Shown here: in pieces, positions 11,680-24,200 of the stretch
Numbering within the stretch: position 1 is the stretch's first letter
Layout: each line of letters begins with the position of its first letter
Assembly (NCBI RefSeq): GCF_037042905.1
Contig: NC_087245.1
Location: forward strand, 29,762,001-29,826,000
DNA from: Lytechinus pictus
Taxonomy: Eukaryota > Echinodermata > Echinoidea > Temnopleuroida > Toxopneustidae
Direction of reading: 5' to 3'
Length of the DNA stretch: 64,000 bases
Notes under the pieces: model-generated
The model's database searches: none
What the model was told of the DNA's origin: nothing
The model's input: only the letters and a program-made list of their open reading frames with translations
Translations under genes and position numbers: made by a program

Positions 11680-12526
11680 AATAAAATTTCCAGTAAGTCG
11701 TATAAATTCACAAGCATACACAGATTCAGAAAACTTAACACAGACAATTCCTCATTCCTAATTATTCTTTTAATTATATCCAATTAAAATAATTTCATGA
11801 TTTATGTCAATTTGAAATTCATACATTTACAAAGTATGGGGGGGGGTAGCCATTATGCTCCAATCTTAAGATCTTGATCGTGACAGAAATTTGCACAATG
11901 ATAGAAAATGACATAAACTATGGGACTGCATAGCTAAATTTCACTAAATCAATGTTTTATTATATGAATTATTTTGTGGTAAGCCTATAAACAAGCACTT
12001 GAATTGCTATTAAAAAATCTAAATGCTTTTCTTTTCTTTTTTCTAAATTTGTGAATTATGGTGTTTTTAATTTTTTGTCTTCCAATATTTTTTTGATAAA
12101 AATTGTTGGTGAAACTTTTATGATCATAATCATATCATTTAGTTTTTAATCAGTGAAAGTACAAATGATGATCAGTTATGAATTTTGCCTAAAACAGATT
12201 TTGCATTGGATTTGCACATTAAAGACCATTTTTTAACATTATTTGGTCTTACATAATGATGCGTAATTTCACGAGATTAAAGAAAATAAATAAACAATGG
12301 TCGCCAAACCTATGGCATACAATATTGAGATGGGGACAAAATTTTTAACAGCTTTTCATATTCAAATTGGCAACATAACTACAATCTGGTCACCTTGTTT
12401 TTAATTACTTATTTTCTATTACATTGACAAATTATGGATAAACCAAATCTAATGATTAGAACAACCCAAGAGCAATAAAAGTACGGACAGATCCTAAATT
12501 AAGTATCCACTCAAAGCATGTCAACA
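11680..12526 (-). other. USPL1 3' flank, probable 3'UTR
   Basis: AT-rich DNA downstream of the USPL1 stop codon. An AATAAA on the minus strand (TTTATT at 11956-11961) lies about 570 bp past the stop and could be the poly(A) signal. No competing gene is seen. Confidence 0.4.
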
Positions 12527-13920
12527 TCATCTAAGCAGATCTCGAAGGAAACAATCATCATCTTCACTGGTGACCTGAGGGGCAACAGCCTGTGTGACAT
12601 CGCCGGATACAACATCCAGAGCCTTGCATAGAGTATTCATTGGATTGTTCAGGCTCCCCGATTCAGGATTGTCCGAGGGTCCCCCTGGAAAGTTCTCATT
12701 CTGAAGGCTAACATCAGAACATGCACTAGGACTTGAAACAGAAGACGATGGAGTCAGCAGGATGCTAGATTGAAAGTCATCCTCTTGGATCGGACTGACA
12801 TTACCTTCATGACCTTCAGTGTTGCAATTGCTATGGACATCTTCAGCAGCTGGTTCTTTCTGCTTCAAATAGCCTGAAAACTTGCTGGCGGACCGTTCTT
12901 TAAAGGCACTGAATGAGTTGATTTTTTGTCGAGGGATCCTCAACTTTTGAACCCTTTTAAGAACAGAGGGAAGCACGGATCCTTTTTCTGTCACGAGTTG
13001 GGTTGTACTACCTGGCTTCTTGTCTGACTTTCCTTCCAAGTCTTCACTTTTGATATCTTTCTTTGGTATCGAAGAGTTGATGTTCAAGGAGTGCAAGGTT
13101 TGAAGCACAGAGAAATTGTTGGTAACTGGAGTGTAAATCGCCCGTGGTTTGCTTGATTCTTTGACGGAATCTTGACGTTGCCGAGTGATCGATTTTGTGA
13201 AATTCCCAAGAAGTCCAGTGAGCACACCAGGAACTTTCTCAGGTGGCTTCTTCTGGTACTTTGCTTTGCTCTGGAGATAGCTGGCAACACTCCTTCGATT
13301 GCTCGTGTGTCCATGATCATCAGATTTTGGAGATGCAGCTGCTCTCTCCCACTTCTCGTTATTAAGTTTATCTCTGAGTGACAAAGTCTGTTGTTTTGAC
13401 ACTTGACCTCCAGGTTTGCCGGTTTTCAATGCAGCAGAAGAAATACTGTCCTTTGACTCCTGTGAAGAACTGGCTTGGGGCAACGGAAACTCGGGAGATT
13501 GGGGCGGAGTACCAATGGATAAAATGCTAGAAGGTGGCAGTGGTTCGGTAGGTTTAGGAGCCAGGTAGGAATAGTCTGACTTCCTCCTCGCCACCTGTTC
13601 TACAGAAGAAGTACTGTTAGACATACCAAGCGGAGATGCACTTTGTCCAATGGCCGCAGGGCAGCTTCTTTTCCTCAGGGGTGCGTTGCAAGAAGTGCTC
13701 TCTATATCATGGGTATTCTCAAACATGTGATCATCGTCCATCTCTAGAGCTGCCTCCTGGATGCTAATCATCTGCTGCTGCAGGTCAACACAGGAATAGC
13801 ATTCACTGTTCTGCCGCTCCCAACCAACCAGATGGATTTCAGATGGAGGGATTGATAGTTCAGGGGACTCCCACAGACACACTGGTGAGGAGAGGCCATC
13901 ACACTTGATCCATAGCTCTC
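12527..13920 (-). CDS. USPL1: USPL1 coding exon 5 (residues 461-923), catalytic Asp and C-terminal tail
   Basis: Acceptor CTGTTAACAG|GA. Starts with the ELWIKCDGL Asp segment and PSEIHLVGWER, the end of the peptidase fold. The rest is a 430-residue Ser/Pro/Lys-rich tail of low complexity. A segment VLTGLLGNFTKSI resembles a short conserved Trp/Gly-Leu motif of vertebrate USPL1, but weakly. Ends FLRDLLR then stop. Confidence 0.93.
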
Positions 13921-15216
13921 CTGTTAACAGAAATGGGGATAAATGTTAGATGTGTTTGAACATATAACCAATTCATTACATCATAAGCAGTCAGTAACAT
14001 GAAAGTTACTATATTACTGAAAAGTGAAAAGTGAAAAAAGTGTAAATGTAAAAGTTAAACCAGACTTCAGAATGCACAGGCCTATGAGAATGAGCGACCA
14101 CTTACACGTACTTATATTTATCTATATCAAAACTTTTACACGACACTACATTGCAAACGTTTAATCATCCAAGAAGAGCGACGGACATTTCTGATCGGGA
14201 TTACTCCATTGCTTGCCAGAATTTATTGGCCCCCAAAGTTATAATTTTGGTGCATGGGTTCTGCCAATTTATCATATTTGCAACTGTTAGTTTCTCTGCT
14301 GCAATTCTGCAGTGAATGACTCGCAAACATAAAAAACATAAAATATAACATGGAACCAAAAGCTAATTTAGTGCTGTAGTGTAGCCGAACTGCCGAACCG
14401 AACACAAAGGCCTGGTTCGGTGGTTCGGCAGAAAAAAAATTAGGCACATTTATTTTACTGGGTCATTCCATCTGGATTCACCCAGTGGTTGCACCCGACC
14501 GTCTCAGAATTCGTTGTAATTTGGTACACATAAAATTCACCATGGCCCACGTAAAAAACAAAAAAAATAAGTCCAATTGGTCCGTCGGTTCTCGCGCTAC
14601 GGCCCGCCCTTTTCTCCTTGTTTTGACAAAAATGGGCGTGACCTTCAACTTTCAATGGCCACTGCGTCGTAATGTGTTGACCAATTTTCATGAAACTGGT
14701 ACCATTTATTAGGAAATTCAGAGAGGAATCCAAAACATGCATCAAATAATGTATTGGAGCGATTTATAAGGTTGTGACCTTTGACCTTTACTTTGACCTT
14801 GAGTTTGACCCCCGGACAAATAATTTTAAAACTTGATTTTCATGTATATTAATTATTTGTATGATATTGACAAAATATGTTAAAACCAATAATGATATTT
14901 TATTTCTTCACCTTTTAAAACTCTTCCAAAGATACCATGAAATTTCACTCTAGTCCCACATACTGATATTCATGTTAGTAAAGTGTTTACCAGTTACATG
15001 ATTTCTTCCAATCTTAAGTTTCAGTATGCAAACACATGAAAAGAAATTAAGCTCATCAGTTCACAAATGAAACATTAAACATTTATGCTCATGAATAGGT
15101 ATCTGTTTAGGCATTTTGATGTTCAGAAATATATATCATATATATATATATATTCTTGTTAGTAAAGTGTTTACTTTTATCATCAAATTGTTGAGTATAT
15201 GCCTATTTACTAACAA

Positions 15217-15251
<35 letters not shown>

Positions 15252-18200
15252 ATATATTGCTGAACATCAAAATGCCTAAACAGATACCTATTCATGAGCA
15301 TAAATGTTTAATGTTTCATTTGTGAACTGATGAGCTTAATTTCTTTTCATGTGTTTGCATACTGTAACTTAAGATTGGAAGAAATCATGTAACTGGTAAA
15401 CACTTTACTAACATGAATATCAGTATGTGGGACTAGAGTGAAATTTCATGGTATCTTTGGAAGAGTTTTTAAAGGTGAAGAAATAAAATATCATTGATTT
15501 TAACATATTTTGTCAATATCATACTAATAATTAACATACACGAAAATCAAGTTAAAAAATTATTTGTCCGGGGGTCAAACTCAAGGTCAAAGTTAAGGTC
15601 AAAGGTCAAGACCTTATAAATCGCTCCAATACATTATTTGATGCATGTTTTGGATTCCTCTCTGAATTTTCTAATAAATGGTACCAGTTTCATGAAAATT
15701 GGTCAACACGTTACGACGCAGTGGCCATTGAAAGTTGAAGGTCACTCCCATTTTTGTCAAAACATAGAGAAAAGGGCGGGCCGTAGCGCGAGAACCGACG
15801 GACCAATTGGACTTATTTTTTTTGTTTTGTGCGTGGGCCATGGTGAATTTTATTTGTACCAATTTACAACGGTTTCCGAGAGGGTCGGGTGCAAAATTGC
15901 ACATTCATTGGGTGAATTGGCATGGAATGACCCTACTACGTTATATAAATAAAAGCAGGGAATACATATATTCAAATATAAAATGAAAAAAAAATATTGG
16001 TTAGTGATATTTTTTAAATCCACTATTTAAGCTCACATCTTGTCTTTGATTGAATTGTTATCAACTTAAGAATATTTTATTAACATGAATATATTTTTTC
16101 TTCATTAAAGGGGCCATTCCACAGAGAGCAAGACCGCTGAAAGACCTTTCAAAGACCATGAATTTTGGTCGATCTTACAGAGGTCTCTCAATGAACCTAC
16201 AATGGTCTTTGAGGTCTTACACGAGTCCTGACCAATCTTTCAGCGGTCTTCGTGGTCTTCATGGGCTCCAAAACTTTTTGAAACGGTTCAAAACAGTCTT
16301 ACAACAGTCTTACAAGAAAATGGTCTTTCAGTGGTCTTTCAGCAGTCTTTCAGCAGTCTTTCGATGAACTTTCAAAGGTCTTAATAGTCTTTCAATGATC
16401 TTTCGGCAGTCTCTCAAGATTTTTGCGGAGATCACTGTAAGACTCCTGAGAGATCATTGGAAGATCATTGAAAGACCAGGCAAAGTCCATGGAAAGAATT
16501 CTGAAAGATCACTTGTTGCATAAAATATCTCTGAAAGACCATTGAAAGATCTCTGTAAGACTACTCTAAGACCAGTAAGACAAGAAATATCCATCAGTCT
16601 TTCAGAGTTCTTTGAGGGGTCTTTCTGAGCCATTCCACAGAGATGACAAATTTCAGTGATCTTGAAGACCGCTGTAAGACCTCATCAATTTTAAGTCTTT
16701 CAGTGGTCTTTCAACGGTCTCCGTTCTGTGGAATGGGGGCCTAAATGAGGGGACATTTGAAGCTAAACTCGGTATAAAAGTGTAGTTGAATTACGTATAA
16801 CTGTAATCGATCATGATTGTGATCGGGCGTATGGTCAGTTCCTCCATGTCTGCGCGGTCTCCCAAGTCTGCGCACCCTCGTATCTGCGCGATTCTAGTAA
16901 AAGAAGATACGCAACGAGCACGAACTTTACACATGCATTACATAGACAGGTATTCATAAAAAAATCCGACTCAAAATGGTGGAAAAATGATGATTTCAGG
17001 GCATTTCATGTGACGGCCTCAAAATGCAGCCTTTGTCATCAAAATCCCTGAATCGTGTGCAAAGTGAATGAGTGCGCAGACATGGGGTACCATTTTTTTT
17101 TCAATCTGAAAATGACTGCCCAAAGGTTTTTCAAGAAAATCTTTTATTTTCTTTCATTTTTTAATGAGAAATTTGGTACACTTACTCTTAATAATATAAA
17201 GGAACACTATTAACCAAAAGATTTTGTGAAATAAGAAGAAATTCATGTTAAATCTTAACTCAAATTGTTAGGTGCGCAGACTTGGGGCCCACCATCATAC
17301 ATGTAATTGTTTTGTACTTAATAATAGAAAAAAATCATAACATTTTAGCCCCATAATTTACACAAACAGTTCATTCATTTATTGTTTAAATAGTGTATTG
17401 GAAATCATCAATTAATTCACTAAAATATAACTTCACAGAAAACCTTAAGTTTTTCAGCTCGTAAAAATGCTGTGAACCATTGTACATTTCCCATCATGAA
17501 AAAAATGATAATATATTGCTCCCGATTGTATAGATTGAGGTTACTTAATTATATTGTTCTCAATGACTACTTATTAAAAGGCTTTTCATTAAAAAGGAAG
17601 AATTTAGGGGCAATGCTCCCCTTCTGATTGATAAAAAGTTCATTGTTTTATTCAGGCTGTCCAGTACAACACTCAAGTGCCTGTTCAACACGCAAGTGTC
17701 CCGTACGACACACAAGTGTCCCGTACGACACATTATTTTCTTTATGATATATTGACAGAAATATTCAGACAATAGCGGTTTCTAACATAATGAATGTGTT
17801 TAGTCTGATAGGATTATCATTATCATCAGCCAAATAAAGTGATTGAAGAAGTCAAAGAGACATAAACTAAGAAAGTTTGGCTTCAATTTAGAGATGTCCC
17901 GTACGACACATTTTGAGTGTCCCGTACGCCACAATGTTCTTGAAAATTGTAATTTGTTTTATTTATTCATGAATGTTTATTTTGCTTTCTTTCATAGATG
18001 TGTTTGTTCATGGGTAATTGAATATCAATTTCTATGAAAATTATCTGTCCAACTCACAGACTTTAGAGTACAAACTTCAGGTTTCTAAAAAAGCCACTTT
18101 TTCTGCGTCCGTACGAGTGTACGGCACATTACTATTTTAAATATGTATTATACAGGATGTGAATTCAAGTCACGTTAAGTCTTGGTTTTCCTAACACTCT

Positions 18201-21200
18201 GGTAGTACTTGATGATCACCTTTAGTTACTGGAATATTTTTTGATTTTCTTTTAAAAAAACTGTCAAATGTTCTCTAAATGTCCCGTACGACACGTATGG
18301 AATCACCCAACGGAGGAACTGATGATGTCATATCCCCACACATTGTTTTGTATTTTATTATGTGACATTATATTTATTCAAATTTTGTCCTCCAAGAATG
18401 AAGGAAACTGAACTGATATTGCTGCAACTTATTTGTTACATGGAAGACATATCAAGCAAACATGTACAAAAATATGAAATGATTATGACCAAGATGGCGT
18501 GAGATTAACTGAGAAATATAATAAATGGGTATTACACCATGTGGACAGGGCCGTAGCTAGAGGGGGTGTATGGGGGGGGGGTGTGACACCCCCCCAACAT
18601 TCATGGCAGTCGGCAAAATCATGTACCAGTCGGCAAAATGGAGGATAGGGGAGAAAAAGAAAGAGGGAAGAAAGAGGGAAAGAAAGGAAGAGAAAAAAGA
18701 AAGAAGGAGAGAGGGGGAGAAAGAAAAAAAGAAAGAAAGAAAAAAAAAGAAAGAAAGGAAAAAAAAGGTAAGAAAAATAGGGGTACTAACTTCGAAGAAG
18801 GTTACGACTTATAGAGTAAAGACAACCAGTTGGCAAATCCAAGTCCATGTAGCCAGGCTTAGAGCCCTACTAGTCAGCAAAATATAAAGGACAAAACAGA
18901 TGGAGCTATAACAACACACAAAGTAAGCCCCCGGTCCTCCCCCAATATAAACAAGCTTGTGAGTTTGCAAATTATACCACAATTATTGACGATTTAACAA
19001 ACACATTAGTTTTGTAAAATTAGAGGCAAGACTAGGTAAAGAAATATGGGGTGGGATGAATTTCCAAGGCTTAAGTTGAATAATGTGGAGCGTTGTGGCC
19101 CAGTGGATTAGTCTTCGGACTTTGAAACAGAGGGTCGTGGGTTCGAATCCCAGCCATGGCGTAATTTCCTTCAGCAAGAAACTGATCCACAGTGTGCTGC
19201 ACTCAACCCAGGTGAGGTAAATGGGTACCGGTAGGAAGTAATTCCTTAAAAAGCTGTGTGCGCTATGAACGCCTAGCTTAGCCGGGTAAAAGAGGAGCGC
19301 CTTGAGCACCTAACAAGGTGGATATGTGCGCAATATAAATACCCTATATTATTATTATTATTAATCAAAGCCAAAGTATAGTTGGCAAATTATGTGGGCC
19401 TATTAAAGTGGCAGAACACTGTATGCTCTACCAGTCAGCAAAGTGATGTACAAGTACTGCCCCGTTTCAGATCTGAAAAGAACAGAACACAAGACTTAAC
19501 AAGTGGAATGCCTCTGGCCGTCTCACCTGCATCACGCGATTCAATATAGCAGCAGTGCTGATTTTGAAAACTACTATAACTCGCACAAGATGTTCAGTGA
19601 TACTTGGTTACTCTTATTTCCACGTTTTATGAACTAGACCAATACACTTATAGAGATATAATGGCAATTCAACAAATACCCCCAACGTGGCCAAAGTTCT
19701 TTGACCTTACATGACCTTTGACCTTGATCATGTGACCTGAAACTCGCACAGGATGTTCAGTGATACTTGATTACTATTATGTCCAAGTTTTATGAACTAG
19801 ACCAACACACTTTCAAATTTATGGCTGTAATTCAACAAATACCCCAATTTGGCCAAAGTTCATTGACCCTAAATGACCTTTGACCTTGATCATGTGACCT
19901 GAAACTTGCACAGGATGTTCAGTAATACTTGATTATTATTATGTCCAAGTTACATGAATCAGATCCATAAACTTTCAAAGTTATGATGGTAATTCAACAG
20001 ATACCCCCAATTCGGCCAAAGTTCATTGACCCTAAATGACCTTTGACCTTGATCATGTGATGTGAAACTCATGCAGGATGTTCAGTGATACTTGATTAAC
20101 CTTATGTATAAGTTTCATGAACTAGGTCCATATATTTTCTAAGTTATGATGACATTTCAAAAACTTAACCTTAGGTCAAGATTTTGATGTTGATTCCCCC
20201 AACATGGTCTAAGTTCATTGACCCTAAATGACCTTTGACCTTGGTCATGTGACATGAAACTCAGGCAGGATGTTCAGTAATACTTGATTAACCTTATGGC
20301 CAAGTTTCATGAACTAGGTCCATATACTTTCTAAGTTATGCTGTCATTTCAAAAACTTAACCTCAGGTTAAGATTTGGTGTTGACGCCGCCGCCGCCGTC
20401 GGAAAAGCGGCGCCTATAGTCTCACTCTGCTATGCAGGTGAGACAAAAACTGACATAAATTCATTCCTTGTGACTGACAAAGTAATGGTAAAGTATGTTT
20501 ATTTCACCTTCTGAAATATACATATCAATATTAAAGATAAATAAATAAGAGATGAAGGAATGGGGTTAGAAAAAACAGAAAAGATAAAAATTCAAAGCAA
20601 TTCAACGCATGTTCCCTGATCGTGTACCGGAAATGGTTGATAAGGAAAGTTGAAACAGGAAGTCCAAACAACCTGCTCTCAGTTGCTATTAGGCTGGTAA
20701 AATTCATATTCCGAATTTGAAATGTTTTTCCATTGTAAATATTTTCTAAAAAGTGGTTTAATCTGGCCATTTACTGAAAATGAAATGATAAATTTTCAGT
20801 TCCGTCTTGGTTCTGACGATCAACGCCGAGTGATTTCATAACACTAAAATACACAGTACAGTCCCATGTACTCATTTTCGTGTTGGAAATATGTTTGAAG
20901 TCACTCTAGTGTCGATCTTTCGGGACCAAGAATGGACTGATATTTTATCTTTTTAAAGTAATTGATTGACCAGGTTTAACCACTTTTCAGAAAATAGGGA
21001 CTTTCTATTTCATATTCTTTGGAATGTGAATTTTACCAGTATCATAACAGTTGAGTGGAGGCTATTTGTCTACTGTTCCGACATTCCCGATCAACACTTT
21101 CCAATCGGAGAAGCTGCGTTTGCAATGGCATTGTAATCGATCATGATCATATCTACATGGAATAATCAATGAACAAAAAAATATTATGTTCTTTGTAATT

Positions 21201-24200
21201 CTGTTTCTGTCCTCATTCTCTCGTTATCAATATTATTTTCTTTGTTTTTTTTATTCAATTTAAAAATGAAAGTAGAAATGACTCTTATTTTTGGTTTCAA
21301 GATTGAAATAAATAAAAGAAAGTTATGCAGCAATTTTTATAACCATTCTTTTTAGAAACTAAATTTATTATAAATATACGACAGAATTTTAATATGATAA
21401 TTTGTTCAAGGGTTGTTTTATATATTAATAATTTAATTGCGCATTTATTGCCGAACCCCGAACCGAACCAAAGTTCGGAAAAAATTCGCCGAACCGAACC
21501 CGAACATGCCGCCTGACTTGCAGCACTACTACAATCCCATCTTATGATGACAGTCCTTTTCCTGTAAATTGTGAATGTTATAATTTGGTAGATCATATTT
21601 GTTTAGAATTATATTTTTTAATAAATATTTCTTTTCTATGATTCATGCAAAAACAACCACCCAGTAATCAATGTTATGTTTGTTATAGAATGAAGATTGT
21701 ATTATACAAATAATATGAATGCAGATTAGAAGAAAACAATAAATCAAATCGAATCTTGAGGACAGGGGTAAGATTGTAAACAAATTTAGCAGCCTGCGTC
21801 AAATAAGACGATAAATAGACCAATAAATTCAAGCACAAATATTGAGAAATCCTGCATGCAAATCATTTGTCCTTGGTGCAATTTTTTGTGTTCAGTTTAG
21901 GTTGAAATGTGATATCATGAGAACATTTTGATATGAATAGTGAAATTAATTTAAAAGCAGTTTTTTTTCCCCTTAATTTTTTGGGCTCCCAAAAATCAAA
22001 GTGGGACCTGACGTGTCCATCCTTACCGGCGGAGCACTACTAATAACAATTTCATTGGAATAGAAGGATAACAAAATAAAGACAGACCAACTCTGAATCA
22101 CTCTTCTGCAACAAGTATTCTCATGTCTGACTTTATAATAATAATAATTCATAAAGCGCTTTTTGCCTGAGGATACAAAGCGCTGCTATTATTACCCCGG
22201 CTTTAGCTCAAGCTACCATCACCGGCGCTCAGTGCATGCAAGGAATTGATCCTGCCAGGTACCCGTTCACCTCACCTAGGTAGAGTGCAGCACAGTGCGG
22301 ATAAATTTCTTGCTGAAGGAAAACACGCCATGGTTAGGATTCGAACCCACGACCCTCTGTTTGAAAGGCGAGAGTCAGAACCACTAGATCACGACGCGCC
22401 CGCGTAAACCAAAGAGATATCAGTGAAATTTTCATGAGGGAACTTGAGTGTGTAGAATGATTATTCCAAACATTATATCAGAACTTTGTACTTACTGGAG
22501 GGATCTCGCGTCCAGATGACAAAGTGGTTCGGATGACGGATGTACTGAATGATGCAGCTCAGGTGGTACTGTTGTCCATTATGTCGGAAGTCGGGTTGAA
22601 CCCAAGGTAACTCTGTTGAATTGCCGAGGCCATTGCTGAAATGGATCAGGGGGCATGCTGGCAGTCTGTTGTGAAACAAAGGAAATTATATACATGTAGT
22701 AGTTATAATAAAGCAGTAGAGATATAAATTTACACTTGTACAAGCTTGCTTTAAAAGATTATTCATGTAAACTGCAGGGCATACATGTATACAATAATAC
22801 AATGTATCTTATTAATACATTGGTCATCTTCGCATGAGGTAAAAAGTACAGGTAACAGATCAACAACTGAAATGAGCAGAAAAGAAAAATCAGTTGCACA
22901 GGACTAACATAATGACAGATAATTCCATAAAAAAATTATAATATTGCAAGTAGGAACGGTATTCTCAAGATCATAGTAGTCTGCCTATTGATACATATTA
23001 AAAGAAATGCCCTTCTTTAATATTTTTTAAAACTTAAGAACACAAAGGACCTCGGACTAAAAGCATCAATACATTTTCTTTCACATTACAATGGATTTTT
23101 TTCACATCTCGAGTATGTTTTTTTAAAAGAAAATTGTCATCACTTTCCTCAAGATGCCAATGGTGCTTTTTTTCTACAGCCAACAGATCAGAATCAAATT
23201 AAAGCTTTGGTAAATGGTAAAGAATGTGAATTGTAAGTAATATCTAACCATTCTAATCTTACAAACTTGTAGTGGCCATTGAATATGTCTGTACCTATTA
23301 AAATTCTAATTTTGATTGATTATGTTTCAAGGACCCTTTCTAGGTAATGATTTTATTTTTCTGTAAAAAAATAGCACATTGAGCATTTTTCAAACAAATT
23401 TAGTGATTGAATACCAGCAAGCTACAGACAAAGATTTCCATTCTAAAATATTTAGACCCATTCCATTCTCGAGTTATTTTTGTACTAAAAGAAGAAGGAA
23501 AAAACAAACAAAACAATCTTTTTTGATTGGGCACCCTAGGAAAAAAAATGGATGCCTGTTGACCAGCAGCAGTGCAGTGCTTCTAAATTAAAGTGATCTA
23601 AAAAATCAATTTAAAATAAAAAGAGTTCAGGGTAGGAATTTTTTTTTCATCTTTTAAGGGCTTTTTCCACATTGAGGTGATGGCTGAATTTTAGGGGCTA
23701 TTTCTAACATTTCAAGGGCTCCTGTTTTGTGCAACAAGCAATCATGATGTAAAGGCATTTCTTGTTATTCTGCTGAATGAAGATTGATTTTCTAAAACTT
23801 CCTTCAATATTGCTGTGGAAGTTATACGGGCAACTTTTAAAAAAGTTGCCCCCCCCAAAGCATAAAATTTGGGGGAATTTTAGGGGCGATTTGGGCTGTC
23901 ATGAGGGCAAAATCACGCATTGCCCTAATGTATTTCCTACACTGATACTAGTGATAGAGTTAAATAATAGTGGTCCTAAAATAGATACCGGCAAATCAGT
24001 AACCCTCTAGTCAAAACTTGGTGTAAGATATATCTTTGTGATTTATATTACAGATGAAGTATATAAAACAAATATGGAATTTGGATGACAGAGAAAATCA
24101 TCACACCTTATTGCTTTTCATACCAGCCCTTTTATTATCCTAAAGAAGGGTAAAAAGGAATGATAACTTCAACGTTTGCCATCAAGACCAGTCATATATT

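Noticed and set aside
14455-15952. Two nearly identical open frames of about 100 codons, one per strand
   Set aside because: They lie in the two arms of a palindrome, so identity is automatic. The ends run through the element terminus and no domain is seen.
18570-18887. Lys/Glu-rich open frame
   Set aside because: Made of a GAAA-type purine tract in a repeat.
19088-19165. tRNA gene
   Set aside because: A and B boxes are present but the stems do not pair properly and a SINE body with (ATT)n tail follows.
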